A stretch of DNA of 64,000 nucleotides from Mesobacillus campisalis (lineage in GTDB: Bacteria > Bacillota > Bacilli > Bacillales > Cytobacillaceae). Where the stretch lies: the NCBI RefSeq assembly GCF_000986785.1, contig NZ_LAYY01000016.1:60092-124091 (forward strand). The letters are read 5' to 3'. Below are positions 1 through 8,533 of this stretch, in pieces. How positions within the stretch are numbered: the stretch's first letter is position 1; every line of letters begins with the position of its first letter. The notes below the pieces were generated by a model that searched no databases, had not been told where the DNA came from, and worked only from the letters and a program-made list of their open reading frames with translations. The position numbers and the translations under genes are program-made.

Positions 1-32
1 TCTGAATTTCTTGGATCAAGGTAATCCTGCAT
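1..32 (-). CDS. CotF-like spore coat protein, N-terminal fragment
   Basis: Ten codons are visible before the gene leaves the window. The ATG follows a GGAGGTG ribosome binding site on the minus strand. The visible N-terminus is MQDYLDPRNS, which fits the start of CotF-domain coat proteins of Bacilli. It lies directly downstream of another small coat-like gene on the same strand, with a short gap, so the two are probably one operon. The identification rests on only ten residues plus context. Confidence 0.5.
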   Translation of the reverse strand, partial: MQDYLDPRNS

Positions 33-47
33 TTATTTCACCTCCAC

Positions 48-257
48 TTAATGTATTACATCGCTTTGCTTATAAAAAGGCAGCAGTTCATTGATATCTT
101 GAATGTTTTGCTTCACATCTTTTTCCATAAGCTGTTTAAGCTCATTATTGAAGCAAATTCCCGTCATCAATTTCGATCTAAGCAAACAAACGGTTTTAAA
201 GTTCAGGATTTCATGTGTTTCCAATGTTTCATGCAGCGCTAACTTTTCCTGGTCCAC
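48..257 (-). CDS. small spore coat-associated protein (CotF-related, 69 aa)
   Basis: A 69-residue all-helical protein with the segment LHETLETHEILNFKT. The divergent gene at 419-622 has the same pattern (LHETLDVHELLTFKN), so the two are paralogues. Small proteins of this kind are encoded next to CotF-domain coat proteins in many spore formers and are thought to be shorter CotF relatives. The start is GTG, preceded by a good GGAGGTGAG site. It precedes the truncated coat gene at the window edge. A role in the spore coat is inferred from family and context. Confidence 0.6.
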   Translation of the reverse strand: MDQEKLALHETLETHEILNFKTVCLLRSKLMTGICFNNELKQLMEKDVKQNIQDINELLPFYKQSDVIH

Positions 258-418
258 TTACTCACCTCCATTGAACTTGACAAATGTATTATGGCGAAAA
301 CCTCTTTCATCTATGCAATGTTTTAACTATCCATGAATCCGAGAAAAGTGATGAATACAGTGTCAACCTATTTGAAAACATAAAAGGGTAAAATATCAAA
401 ATAAATGGAGTGACGAAA

Positions 419-622
419 ATGGTAAAGTATCTAGGATTGCACGAGACTCTGGACGTACATGAATTATTGACCTTTAAAAACATCTGCTTGACCATATCAT
501 CTACGATGGGCGCATTGGCACAGGACGAGGAATTGAAAACCATACTTGCAAATGATGTTACAGCTGGACAAACCCATATTGCGCAATTGCAAACATTTAT
601 AACGAATCGGGAGGCAGAATAA
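419..622 (+). CDS. small spore coat-associated protein (CotF-related, 67 aa)
   Basis: A paralogue of the divergent gene at 48-257, with the same LHETLxxHE core. I prefer the ATG at 419 because a GGAG sits eight bases upstream. An in-frame GTG at 410 overlaps that ribosome binding site. The stop codon overlaps the ATG of the next gene by one base (TAATG), which indicates translational coupling with the 102-residue CotF-domain protein. The pair probably makes two interacting coat components in the mother cell. Function is inferred from the family. Confidence 0.65.
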   Translation: MVKYLGLHETLDVHELLTFKNICLTISSTMGALAQDEELKTILANDVTAGQTHIAQLQTFITNREAE

Positions 623-930
623 TGAACCAATTTGTTCAAAATATGGTGGGGATGGGCGGAATGACCGATCAGGTGATCGCAACGGACTTTTTAATGTCGA
701 CAAAGGCTGGAGTCAGAAACTATACAATTGCTATCACAGAATCGGCTACTCCAGAATTGCGTACAGCGTTAAGAGAACAATTGCGCGCTGCCATTCAAAC
801 TCACGAAAACATCACTAATTATATGATTGCAAAAGGATATTACCATCCACATGAATTGAAGGAACAGCTGCAGGTTGATTTAACTGCTTCCAACACCGCC
901 CTTAACATCGCACAACAATCAAACAGTTAA
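622..930 (+). CDS. CotF-domain spore coat protein
   Basis: A 102-residue helical protein. It contains the pattern typical of the coat F domain: a leading TDFLMSTKAGVRNYTIAITE segment, a middle helix, and an ending with HENITNYMIAKGYYHP. The GYYxP ending is characteristic of CotF and its relatives. The start codon overlaps the stop of the preceding small coat gene. Members are mother-cell proteins assembled into the spore coat. Family assignment is solid; which layer it occupies cannot be told. Confidence 0.85.
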   Translation: MNQFVQNMVGMGGMTDQVIATDFLMSTKAGVRNYTIAITESATPELRTALREQLRAAIQTHENITNYMIAKGYYHPHELKEQLQVDLTASNTALNIAQQSNS

Positions 931-993
931 ACAAGAAGTAAACCCTAATAGGGGTTTAGGCTCACAAAAGGTGGGAGTTATACAGTGAAAAAT

Positions 994-1030
994 AGGCAAT
1001 CCCCAACTTAAATATGGGGTTTGCCTTCAT
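994..1030 (+). terminator. possible terminator after the coat gene pair
   Basis: An imperfect hairpin: AGGCAA-T-CCCCA pairs with TGGGG-T-TTGCCT across a nine-base loop. The T-tract is weak. A smaller 7-bp hairpin (TAAACCC/GGGTTTA) lies just upstream at 939-958. The rest of 931-1312 shows no gene or recognisable site. Confidence 0.4.
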
Positions 1031-1312
1031 TTCAGACACTCTTATCATGAAAATGTTCTTATCTTATTAATCTATCTTCAATCTCTTTTTCTGCAAGGGG
1101 CTTCTTGGATAGGTCGTGTATTTTAATAACGGTACGAAAAACGGCTGAAAAAGAAAGGAATAGTTTTAAAGGCACTTCGGTTGATAGTAAACTGACAATA
1201 GTTAATAATTTAATTAGATAAGAATGATATTCAAAGTAAGGCAAAAATGCTTGTTTAAAGAGGAGCCGGTACAGTTGCTAAGATACTCATCTCATTTAAT
1301 GGTGATACATCA

Positions 1313-1885
1313 ATGGCTATAATATCTAGTCCCAGTAAGAAGTTTGATCAGAAGGCTCATATATTTTATTGTTTTGAGGACCTTGAAAGATATTTCGAAA
1401 ATGCTATTTGTTTCATAACATCTGGTATTGAAAAAGGGGAGCAGGTCATATTTATTGAGAATGAAAAAATTTTTTCTAAGCTATTTAAAGAGCTTTCTAA
1501 GATTCTCACAAAAAAACAATTGGCTAAGGTCCAATTCATCAACAATTTTGATTATTACTTCAGCGGTGGTCGATTACATCCTCCAACCACTTTGGATTAT
1601 TATTCTAAAGCTGTGGAGCCTTATTATAAAGAGGACATTCCGTTTCGAATATGGGGCCATGTCGAATGGGGCCAGCAAGAAAATATTTTTTCAACTTTAG
1701 AAACCTTCGAAAACAAAATGTCAGCTAAGTTAAGTAAGGAGGAAATACTCGCGGTCTGTGCCTATGATGCCAAAAGAGTAACAGATGGTCTTATGGATAT
1801 GCTCATTGATTGCCATGATCTATTGATGACAGATCGAGAGTTAACAAGTTTTGAGAGTGATAGAAATAATGATAAGCTATCCTAG
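1313..1885 (+). CDS. MEDS domain-containing protein
   Basis: A 190-residue soluble protein that fits the MEDS (methanogen/methylotroph DcmR sensory) domain: an AHIFYCFEDLERYFENAICFI opening segment, then a GEQVIFIEN strand, and later the RIWGHVEWG motif and CAYDAKRV. In other bacteria MEDS domains sit in front of kinases or regulators and are thought to bind small ligands. Here the domain stands alone. The ribosome binding site is weak (GGTGAT). It is followed by a bidirectional terminator. The sensory role is inferred from the family; the ligand is unknown. Confidence 0.7.
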   Translation: MAIISSPSKKFDQKAHIFYCFEDLERYFENAICFITSGIEKGEQVIFIENEKIFSKLFKELSKILTKKQLAKVQFINNFDYYFSGGRLHPPTTLDYYSKAVEPYYKEDIPFRIWGHVEWGQQENIFSTLETFENKMSAKLSKEEILAVCAYDAKRVTDGLMDMLIDCHDLLMTDRELTSFESDRNNDKLS

Positions 1886-1897
1886 ATTTTTACAATG

Positions 1898-1930
1898 AAA
1901 AAGACATTCTGTTTTAAAGAATGTCTTTTT
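1898..1930. terminator. bidirectional terminator
   Basis: AAAAAGACATTC and GAATGTCTTTTT form a 12-bp hairpin between two convergent genes, with A and T tracts on both sides. Confidence 0.85.
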
Positions 1931-2375
1931 ATGATTGATTTATTTCCAATTTCTCTTTTCCTTCAATATCCTGCACGATTTCCTTAATGGTTACATTTCC
2001 TAATACCTTTTCCATAGCCAATTGAGCTGCTGACAATACAGGGGCGATGGAATCCTGAATATTCCTTCCCACAGGGCAATCTGGGTGCGGATTTTCATGC
2101 ACGCTGAATAATTCTTTTTCCTGGACAACGTCTACTGCTCTATATACATCAAGCAATGTTATATGTGAGGGGGCCTTTGCCAGTTTTGCCCCTGCTTTGC
2201 CAGGCTGGACTTGAATCAATCCTGCCTTTTTTAGCATCCCCATTATTTTCCTTATTAAAGTAGGGTTGGTGTTTACGCTTCTTGCTAAAAATTCCGAAGA
2301 GCTTACCCCATCCTTATTTAAGTCAATTAGAGCTAATATATGAACACCAACGGTAAATCGGCTGCTGATAGACAT
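1929..2375 (-). CDS. Rrf2-family transcriptional regulator, YwnA-like
   Basis: A 148-residue Rrf2 regulator. The N-terminal winged helix contains SVNTNPTLIRKIMGMLKKAG, and the C-terminal part contains LFSVHENPHPDCPVGRNIQ, closely matching my recollection of B. subtilis YwnA. It has one conserved Cys in DCPVG, so a thiol switch is possible, and it lacks the three-Cys Fe-S set of IscR or NsrR. The ATG at 2375 has AGGTGA upstream; an upstream in-frame ATG at 2405 lacks one. It is divergent from the QorB-like reductase gene, which it probably controls through the palindromes between them. Confidence 0.85.
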   Translation of the reverse strand: MSISSRFTVGVHILALIDLNKDGVSSSEFLARSVNTNPTLIRKIMGMLKKAGLIQVQPGKAGAKLAKAPSHITLLDVYRAVDVVQEKELFSVHENPHPDCPVGRNIQDSIAPVLSAAQLAMEKVLGNVTIKEIVQDIEGKEKLEINQS

Positions 2376-2446
2376 TTCAATCACCTGCCTTTTTTTTAAT
2401 AACAAAATATATCATACAGTATAGATGTATTTAATTTTGGTTAAAA

Positions 2447-2457
2447 GGTATTATACC
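2447..2457. promoter_or_regulatory. palindrome GGTAT-T-ATACC, candidate operator
   Basis: A perfect 5-bp inverted repeat in the divergent ywnA/qorB-like intergenic region. It shares the GTAT/ATAC core with the larger palindrome at 2521-2536, so it may be a second binding site for the Rrf2 regulator. Confidence 0.4.
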
Positions 2458-2492
2458 GTAAAATACGTAAAAAAAAAGGTTTGCCAAATTTG

Positions 2493-2521
2493 TTGACAAA
2501 GCAACAACAAGTATCTATCCT
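2493..2521 (+). promoter_or_regulatory. sigma-A promoter of the QorB-like gene
   Basis: TTGACA at 2493-2498, a 17-bp spacer and TATCCT at 2516-2521. The spacing is ideal, and the -10 matches four of six consensus bases. The palindrome at 2521-2536 begins at the last base of the -10. Confidence 0.6.
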
Positions 2522-2536
2522 GAATACAGGTATTCA
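2521..2536. promoter_or_regulatory. palindromic operator TGAATACAGGTATTCA
   Basis: A perfect inverted repeat with 7-bp arms and a 2-bp centre, placed over the expected transcription start of the reductase gene. A repressor bound here would block initiation. The divergent Rrf2 gene is the obvious candidate regulator; that link is inferred. Confidence 0.6.
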
Positions 2537-2592
2537 AAATTAATACAAGCTAGCAGTGGAATTTTCAATATATAATTTGGAGGAATCACCTA

Positions 2593-3456
2593 ATGAAAAT
2601 TTTAGTTACGGGAGCAACAGGCAAGCTTGGAACAAAAGTGGTGGAAGCATTACTGAAAACTGTCCCAGCAGAGCAATTAGCTGTCAGTGTTCGTAACCCA
2701 GAGAAGGCAGAGGCTATGAAGGATCGTGGAGTAGAAGTCCGTCAAGGAGATTTTGACCGTCCGGAAACATTGGAGACGGCTTTTGCAGGAATTGATCGAC
2801 TTTTAATTATTTCAGCAGACGGTGATAATGAAACAAGAATTCGCCAGCATGGCAATGCAGTGGCTGCCGCAGAACGTGCGGGAGTGAAATTTATTGCCTA
2901 TACCAGTATCGCAAACGCACAGGAAAGCAATAACTTCCTTGCGCCGACACATAAGGCAACAGAAGAAGCGATCCTTAAAACAGGCATACCTTATTCCTTC
3001 CTCCGCAACAATTGGTACTTGGAGAATGAAGTCCCAAGTATTCAGGGGGTAATGGCAGGAGCACCGTGGGTGACTTCTGCAGGAGGTGGAAAGGTAGGCT
3101 GGGCCCAGCAGCAGGATTATGCAGATGCTGCTGCGGAAGTTCTATCCAGCAGCGGGCATGAAAACACAATTTACGAGCTATCTGGGAAGCTGTTGACCCA
3201 GGAGGAATTTGCATCCGTACTTGGAAATGTATTGGGCAAAGAAGTGCAAATACAACATGTCAACGACGCTGCTTACGCTGAAATTATGAAAGATGCCGGC
3301 CTGCCGGATTTCCTCATTCCTATGCTTGTCGCCATCCAAAAAGACATTCGTGAAGGTACACTGGAAATCGAAAACAGTGATTTCGAGAAACTTCTTGGCC
3401 GTCCAGCTACACCAATTAGTGAGGGATTGGCTCAAATTGTAAAAGCTATTTCTTAA
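2593..3456 (+). CDS. NAD(P)-dependent quinone oxidoreductase, QorB-like
   Basis: A 287-residue atypical SDR/NmrA-like protein. The N-terminal dinucleotide-binding loop is GATGKLG. Conserved blocks AGVKFIAYTS and LRNNWYLEN, and the closing LLGRPATPISE, parallel E. coli QOR2 (QorB). That enzyme reduces quinones with NADPH. The ribosome binding site TTTGGAGG precedes the ATG. The gene is divergent from a YwnA-like Rrf2 regulator and has a palindromic operator in its promoter, so it probably answers electrophile or redox stress. It is followed by a strong terminator. Confidence 0.85.
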   Translation: MKILVTGATGKLGTKVVEALLKTVPAEQLAVSVRNPEKAEAMKDRGVEVRQGDFDRPETLETAFAGIDRLLIISADGDNETRIRQHGNAVAAAERAGVKFIAYTSIANAQESNNFLAPTHKATEEAILKTGIPYSFLRNNWYLENEVPSIQGVMAGAPWVTSAGGGKVGWAQQQDYADAAAEVLSSSGHENTIYELSGKLLTQEEFASVLGNVLGKEVQIQHVNDAAYAEIMKDAGLPDFLIPMLVAIQKDIREGTLEIENSDFEKLLGRPATPISEGLAQIVKAIS

Positions 3457-3469
3457 AACAGTTCATTTT

Positions 3470-3510
3470 AATAAAACCGGCTTTCTTTCATGAGAAGGCC
3501 GGTTTTATTT
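3470..3510 (+). terminator. terminator of the QorB-like gene
   Basis: AAAACCGGCTTTCT pairs with AGAAGGCCGGTTTT around a short loop and is followed by a T-rich stretch. It also works in reverse for the decayed minus-strand gene next to it. Confidence 0.85.
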
Positions 3511-3520
3511 AGAAAAAATA

Positions 3521-3751
3521 TTAAAGAATCCAAAGGGCAGTGTATTTCCGGGTCACTTCTGGCAAGGCATCGAGTCCTTTTATGCCGGGATCCAGGAGGC
3601 GGGTCCCGTCGGCAAATGTAAAATATCCACCTACAGTACCGCCCACAAGTGTCACGATGCCAGGATATCAATGGTGTCCGTCGCCACTGTTGTTTCCTTT
3701 TACCATGCGGATCGACAAAGGCCAACTTGGTGTTGAAAGTACCGGGAATTC
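3521..3751 (-). pseudogene. decayed gene fragment with an internal stop
   Basis: The minus frame ending at 3521-3523 reads like real protein: EFPVLSTPSWPLSIRMVKG, then NNSGDGHH, a TGA stop at 3668-3670, and YPGIVTLVGGTVGGYFTFAD followed by GTRLLDPGIKGLDALPEVTR and KYTALWIL. Replacing the TGA by a sense codon such as TGG would join the two halves. Upstream, the frame is closed by TAA at 3753-3755, and no ribosome binding site is present. I read it as the 3' end of a broken gene and do not recognise the family. The other frames here have no such protein-like composition. Confidence 0.5.
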
Positions 3752-3895
3752 TTAACAAAAATGAAAAGTCGGGAACTGAAAAAAATTTCCTTTTTGTTTC
3801 CTTTCTCGACATAGCTGGTGCATCTATGGAATCACAAAAATAAGGCCGAAATTCCCTTGGCCAGTTTTAGGAAGCAGAACATTCGCCCCCTGATT

Positions 3896-4969
3896 TTATA
3901 TTGTTAGCGGTTCAAGCTCTATACTGCAGTCTACTTTGATTTTTGCACTCTTCCAGAATGTTAGCCAGTCTTCCGCAGACATGGACTTTGAAACCGGTGT
4001 CAACGTCTGCCGCCCAATTTCAAGGGGGTCCACTCCTAATTCCTGAAATGTCTTCAGCAAACTAACTGTGCCCTCTTCCAAATAATCTTTTATCTCGTCT
4101 GTCAACTCGTAAAAATCTGCCTGCGAGTTCAGGTCTTTGGATCCTCGGTATTCATCAATTCTGCCTCGATACTGAATTTTTAAAACAACGGTATGATCCT
4201 TCAAATTTACTTGTTTCTTCACTATTGCATGGACCTCCCCCAGGGATAAATCCAATGGTTCAATAATGACGTTCTTAAGAAATTTGGACTTGCTTAGAAG
4301 CAGGAAAAATTGATCTTGTTCCTTGTCCGTCTGCCCTTTTAGCTTTCCGTTACTGAAAAATCCAGTTCCCTCATAGCTGAAACAATTTTTATCTACATTA
4401 AATACCGGCATATAGGGATCTGAATAGGGAGTATGCGTTTTTTCCATAAACTCATGAATATTAGTGACCGCAATTTCTCCTTGGTTCTCTTTTTCGTAAT
4501 GTTTAAACATCCTGTAAAGATAGTAATCCAGGTCTTTTTGCTTTTGCATCTGGTTTTTGGTGTACGCCTCGAAATCCCCCTTGAACACTATGAGAAAAAG
4601 CCGCGGGGAAACTTCCGGATCGGTTAGGAGCGTGTCCATCAAGTTTACAATTCCTGTTTTTGCAATCTGTTCATCAATAAACAGCATCCGGAGCTGCCCA
4701 AACCTTATTTCCCTGTAATATTTAAAATTAAATTGCCTTCTACCCTGCTCCAGCAGTCTGACTTTGGTGGAAAAGAATTGTTTTTCTTCATTCATTATAG
4801 GAGGGACCAATGTAGCCACTGTTAAGCTTCCTTTTTCCTCCCCCTGTTTCACTGCTAAAAAGGTAACAGGTGCAATTTCCTCGACTGTATTCTGGTCGGA
4901 AAAAGGCGAAAAGCCCGTTAAAAAACAAATGCAGCCTATTAGCAAAACGGTAAAAATCGGTGACCTCAA
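3896..4969 (-). CDS. gerC: Ger(x)C-family spore germination lipoprotein
   Basis: The C subunit of a GerA-type nutrient germinant receptor, about 357 residues. I place the start at a TTG (4969) that overlaps the gerB stop as TTGA, with AAGGAGG eleven bases upstream. The N-terminus (RSPIFTVLLIGC) then ends in the lipobox LIGC, as expected for this lipoprotein family. The remainder has typical GerC features, including LDLSLGEVHAIVKKQ and a C-terminal WLTFWKSAKIKVDCSIEL. It acts on the outer face of the spore inner membrane. It is the last gene of a gerA-gerB-gerC operon. Confidence 0.9.
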   Translation of the reverse strand: MRSPIFTVLLIGCICFLTGFSPFSDQNTVEEIAPVTFLAVKQGEEKGSLTVATLVPPIMNEEKQFFSTKVRLLEQGRRQFNFKYYREIRFGQLRMLFIDEQIAKTGIVNLMDTLLTDPEVSPRLFLIVFKGDFEAYTKNQMQKQKDLDYYLYRMFKHYEKENQGEIAVTNIHEFMEKTHTPYSDPYMPVFNVDKNCFSYEGTGFFSNGKLKGQTDKEQDQFFLLLSKSKFLKNVIIEPLDLSLGEVHAIVKKQVNLKDHTVVLKIQYRGRIDEYRGSKDLNSQADFYELTDEIKDYLEEGTVSLLKTFQELGVDPLEIGRQTLTPVSKSMSAEDWLTFWKSAKIKVDCSIELEPLTI

Positions 4970-6090
4970 TGGCTGGAACGCCTCCTTCTTCTTATATTGG
5001 CAACAAGGAGGAGCGATGGAATGAGCAAATAAGTGAGCGTACCTGACCAAAGCTGCAGGTTCGTCCACCCGTTAAGCTCCTTTCCTTGTCTTCCAAAGAA
5101 CTGATCGATTAAAAACAGACATACAAGAACAAAAAAGCTTACTCCATATAAACCTTTCCGGCCTGTCTCTTTATGTACTGAGCATGCAGAAATTCGAATG
5201 GCGCCATACAAGCTGAGCAGCAAAAAGGATGCCAGGAAAACATATTGGAACATTTGCATGGATATCATCACAATTTCTATTCTTTCAAAGACAGGTGTCT
5301 GAAGGTATCGGATCATATTGAGAACCGGATAACTGATTTTCCCCAAGTACGGTGTGCCGAAAAAGAACAGGCATGCCATAAATAATACAATATACAGAAA
5401 AACCGAAATACCATTGGCGATGGATAAATATGTCAACGCCTTCTGTTTGGGATTAATCCATGGCAGTGCGAGTATTATATACTCCGGCCCTGATAAAGAT
5501 GACCAGATCATTAACATCCCTTTCCAGGGGTGCTCATCCCGACCAGCAGGAATAAGCGGATATAAATCAAGCACATCAGCTCCTGGAGGAACGAAATATG
5601 GAATGTACAGCAAGATCATCCAAAACGTACAAAAAAATGCGATAATACCGAAACGCAGCGTTTTTTCCATCCCCTGACTGGCAATATAAGTGCATATCAG
5701 CATTATGAACAGAAACAGCCATGAGGGCTGCATGGATGGAAAAATAAATTGATGGACGATTTCAGCGTATCCAAGAACAATAAAGCAAAGTTTGATTAAA
5801 ATGACGGCGATTCCTGCAAATGCGATGATGCGAAGATTCCGATGTCCAAACAGCTTGGCGAATCCATTGTAACCTTGCTTTGAATCCATATAAGACATGC
5901 TCTTTGATAAAATAAACAAATTAATTTGGGACAGGATGCCTACTGCCAATATCCCAAATAATAAATACGACTGCTGCAACATCTTCGGCAGGAACAAAAC
6001 AAAATAGAGCAGCTGGGATTGATGTACAAAAGCGATGATAAAGCCGTTTCCGAACTCGGCTGTCTTATCAAATAATTTATAATCCCCCAT
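4966..6090 (-). CDS. gerB: GerB-type spore germination permease
   Basis: A 374-residue integral membrane protein of the APC-like GerB family (B subunit of a germinant receptor), with about ten hydrophobic segments. These subunits bind the nutrient germinant in the spore inner membrane. Its ATG follows directly after the gerA stop (TAA-ATG), so translation is coupled, and its own stop overlaps the gerC start. The C-terminus is unusually basic (RRRRR). The germinant cannot be predicted from sequence. Confidence 0.9.
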   Translation of the reverse strand: MGDYKLFDKTAEFGNGFIIAFVHQSQLLYFVLFLPKMLQQSYLLFGILAVGILSQINLFILSKSMSYMDSKQGYNGFAKLFGHRNLRIIAFAGIAVILIKLCFIVLGYAEIVHQFIFPSMQPSWLFLFIMLICTYIASQGMEKTLRFGIIAFFCTFWMILLYIPYFVPPGADVLDLYPLIPAGRDEHPWKGMLMIWSSLSGPEYIILALPWINPKQKALTYLSIANGISVFLYIVLFMACLFFFGTPYLGKISYPVLNMIRYLQTPVFERIEIVMISMQMFQYVFLASFLLLSLYGAIRISACSVHKETGRKGLYGVSFFVLVCLFLIDQFFGRQGKELNGWTNLQLWSGTLTYLLIPSLLLVANIRRRRRSSH

Positions 6091-7581
6091 TTACCCATCT
6101 CCCCGGTTATATCTCCATTTAAAGAGAGCATCTGCCTGTTTTGGACGCTTTTTCATCCATGGAATTGGCGCCCGGAAAAAAAAATCCATCCAATCTCTCC
6201 AGTAGAGCGGTGCAATCGGAGAAAAATATGGCTGCTTCAGGCTTGTGAGTCCGTTAAGGTGGGCCAGCATGTGGATCAAGCCTAACACAATTCCTGGTAT
6301 GCCAAGAAAGGAAGCTAAAATCAAGTAGGCAAATTGGATGAGAGTGTTTGTTTTGCTTAATAAATAGTTGGGAACTAAAAAAGATGCTACGGCAGCTACT
6401 CCTACTAACACAATTAATATCTTGCTGACAAAACCAGCTTCGACGGCTGCCTGGCCAATCACAATACCAGCAATCGTCCCCAGGGTAGTGCTCGTTTTAT
6501 TAGGCATCCTTAAACTCGCTTCCTTAATGATCTCCAATACGAACAACATTAACAGCCCTTCCCAGAAAGGACTAAAGGGCAGCTTGCTCCTGGACTCCAA
6601 TAAAACAAATAAAATCTGAAGCGGAATGATGTGATAATGATGGGTCGTTAAAGCCACATATAGAGGAATCAACAAAATTGAAACCATGTAGCTGACATAC
6701 CGGAGACTGCGAAGGAAACTCGCAACGATCCATCGATGAATATAGTCTTCCGGTGATTGAAATAGGTGGAAAAATGTGATTGGAGCAATTAACGCAAACG
6801 GTGTATTCGCCACAAGAATGACAATCTTGCCGAGTCCGAGAGAATAGGCACATTGATCCGGGCGGTCTGTCTGCTGAAACTGCGGAAAAACGGAATGAAT
6901 ATGATCCTCCATGAATGCGGCCAGATTGGACTGTTCAATAATCATGTCGAAATTGATCTTAGATATTTTTTTACGGGCAATATCAACAATATCCGGATTG
7001 GCTATTCCCTCTACATACAGCATGACAACCTTGGTTTTAGTAAGGTACCCTGCAGAAAACTTTTCCGTCTTAAGTTCTGTCAGCGGAAGCCTTCTTCTCA
7101 GCAAGGTTATGTTTTGGTCGATCTGTTCTGTAAAGCTGTCCTTGGGACCATACAAAATGGTTTCCGATTGAGATTCTTCAACGCTTCTCGCTAAAGGATT
7201 TTCCAGCGGAACAGCCCATAGATGCCCCTTATCGTCATAAATAAGAACATGTCCCTGCATCATCAACTTCTGGGCATTATCAAGCGTGGTAACGGCGACA
7301 ATCTTTTCAGAGGAAAGGCAGGTATGGATCATTTCTTCTGAACAATTTTTCACTGGCTGAATAATGGATTCATTTAATCTTTCCAGGTCGATCAACGTTT
7401 TGATATAAACAATCGTGATTTTTCGGTTTCTGCTGATACTGTGTTCGATCGATTCTCCATCGTCCATATTTGAAATCATGGCCTTCAGTGATTCAAGCGA
7501 TAAATCCTCATTTTTTTGAAAAAGCTCGTTGCCGTTTTTTTTTTCGTGGCGGATTTTTTGGATCCTCTTATTCCAAAACAT
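6091..7581 (-). CDS. gerA: GerA-family spore germination protein
   Basis: The A subunit of a GerA-type germinant receptor, about 496 residues. A soluble N-terminal domain (residues about 1-240; NRKITIVYIKTLID, MLYVEGIANPDIVD) is followed by a membrane part with four or five hydrophobic segments. The family motif region is FPQFQQTDRPDQ, leading to GKIVILVANTPFALIAP. I chose the ATG at 7581 because AGGTGAGG lies just upstream; an in-frame GTG at 7590 overlaps that site. It is the first gene of the ger operon, expected to be expressed in the forespore. Confidence 0.92.
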   Translation of the reverse strand: MFWNKRIQKIRHEKKNGNELFQKNEDLSLESLKAMISNMDDGESIEHSISRNRKITIVYIKTLIDLERLNESIIQPVKNCSEEMIHTCLSSEKIVAVTTLDNAQKLMMQGHVLIYDDKGHLWAVPLENPLARSVEESQSETILYGPKDSFTEQIDQNITLLRRRLPLTELKTEKFSAGYLTKTKVVMLYVEGIANPDIVDIARKKISKINFDMIIEQSNLAAFMEDHIHSVFPQFQQTDRPDQCAYSLGLGKIVILVANTPFALIAPITFFHLFQSPEDYIHRWIVASFLRSLRYVSYMVSILLIPLYVALTTHHYHIIPLQILFVLLESRSKLPFSPFWEGLLMLFVLEIIKEASLRMPNKTSTTLGTIAGIVIGQAAVEAGFVSKILIVLVGVAAVASFLVPNYLLSKTNTLIQFAYLILASFLGIPGIVLGLIHMLAHLNGLTSLKQPYFSPIAPLYWRDWMDFFFRAPIPWMKKRPKQADALFKWRYNRGDG

Positions 7582-7626
7582 ATTCCTCACCTAATGTATT
7601 AGTTTAATGCTCTATCATTACCGGTT

Positions 7627-7655
7627 TATTATGCTCAATAAACTTTTCATTATCC
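7627..7655 (-). promoter_or_regulatory. candidate sigma-G promoter of the ger operon
   Basis: On the minus strand GGATA is followed after 17 bases by CATAATA, about 45 bases upstream of gerA. This is close to the forespore sigma-G pattern, where the usual spacer is 18. Expression of germinant receptor operons from sigma-G is established for B. subtilis. Confidence 0.35.
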
Positions 7656-7944
7656 AGTAACTTCATAAGACGACAAGGGTTTCCAATTAATCCAATAAAC
7701 CGACCTTAAAGATTATATCGAATTAAAGGTTAATGAATATTAACTTTATTAACTCAATCAATGTTTACTCTAATCCAGATAGTAGCGTGCGTCCTAATGG
7801 CCAAGTATATATATATATTGTTGTATATCTGACAATGAGAAAACTTTAAGATATAAATATATTGGAATATTCATGAAATGAGGGGGATTCATTTATTGTG
7901 ATGGCTGAAGAGGATTGTTACGGCGGTCTTTTTTCTAGTAGCTG

Positions 7945-7977
7945 AAAAAATGTTCAACCAGAAATATCTGGTTGAAC
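7945..7977 (-). terminator. terminator, minus direction
   Basis: A perfect 11-bp hairpin (GTTCAACCAGA/TCTGGTTGAAC, four-base loop) followed on the minus strand by ATTTTTTC. It lies downstream of the minus-strand membrane protein gene at 8045-8533. The rest of the 7.6-8.0 kb gap is AT-rich and shows no supported gene. A 15-codon frame there, read as VMAEEDCYGGLFSSS, is too weak to call. Confidence 0.7.
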
Positions 7978-8044
7978 TTATAATTCGAAAGGAAGAAGAA
8001 ACACCTCATCCTTTTTACTCTTATTGTTGGTTAAAAGCCTTCAT

Positions 8045-8533
8045 CTAAGAAAAATCGTATTTATTATTGAAGAGACATCTTATAACAGACATTGAAAATC
8101 TAACCAATAAAAAGGAAAAAGAAAGCGAATAAAAAGTGGTTTTCCAATTCCACCCTTTTTTATATTTAACAAGCTGTGTATTTTTTTCTAGCCATAGCTC
8201 AGTAATAGTCATCGGTACACTGAAATATAGAACTTTTAAAAGGCACTGAAGGATGCGAGAATCCTTAGTCAGTTGATTATAAAAGACACATGTAATTGGG
8301 AAAATTATGTAATCAAACAACACGCTTGTTTTAACTTGTTTTGGAAATCTTGTGGGATATTGAACATAACCTTTATTTACAACCAGTTTATCGACCAATG
8401 ATGCATAATAACTTTTTATAAAGAAAACAAGGAGCCAGTCCTTTGCAAGTGGTTTTTTAATTAAGTAAATAAAGGAACTAATACCAAAGAAATAAAGCAA
8501 TTTTATAAGATTTTTTTCAAATTTTCGACCCAT
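8045..8533 (-). CDS. small integral membrane protein, CBO0543-like
   Basis: A 162-residue protein with about four hydrophobic helices. The block YPTRFPKQVKTSVLFDYIIF followed by PITCVFYNQ resembles the CBO0543 family of spore-forming Firmicutes. These are uncharacterised polytopic proteins with a Pro-rich loop before a D-x-x-x-P helix and a YNQ motif. The start has a strong GGAGGTG site. It stands alone, with its own terminator. Function is unknown, and the family call is from memory of the motif. Confidence 0.6.
   Translation of the reverse strand: MGRKFEKNLIKLLYFFGISSFIYLIKKPLAKDWLLVFFIKSYYASLVDKLVVNKGYVQYPTRFPKQVKTSVLFDYIIFPITCVFYNQLTKDSRILQCLLKVLYFSVPMTITELWLEKNTQLVKYKKGWNWKTTFYSLSFSFLLVRFSMSVIRCLFNNKYDFS

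Noticed and set aside
3468..3812. Minus-strand frame of 114 codons
   Set aside because: Arg/Trp/Cys-rich composition; the neighbouring frame on the same strand is protein-like, so this is a shadow of the decayed gene.
7870..7925. Fifteen-codon frame VMAEEDCYGGLFSSS
   Set aside because: The ribosome binding site is 13 bases away and nothing else supports it.
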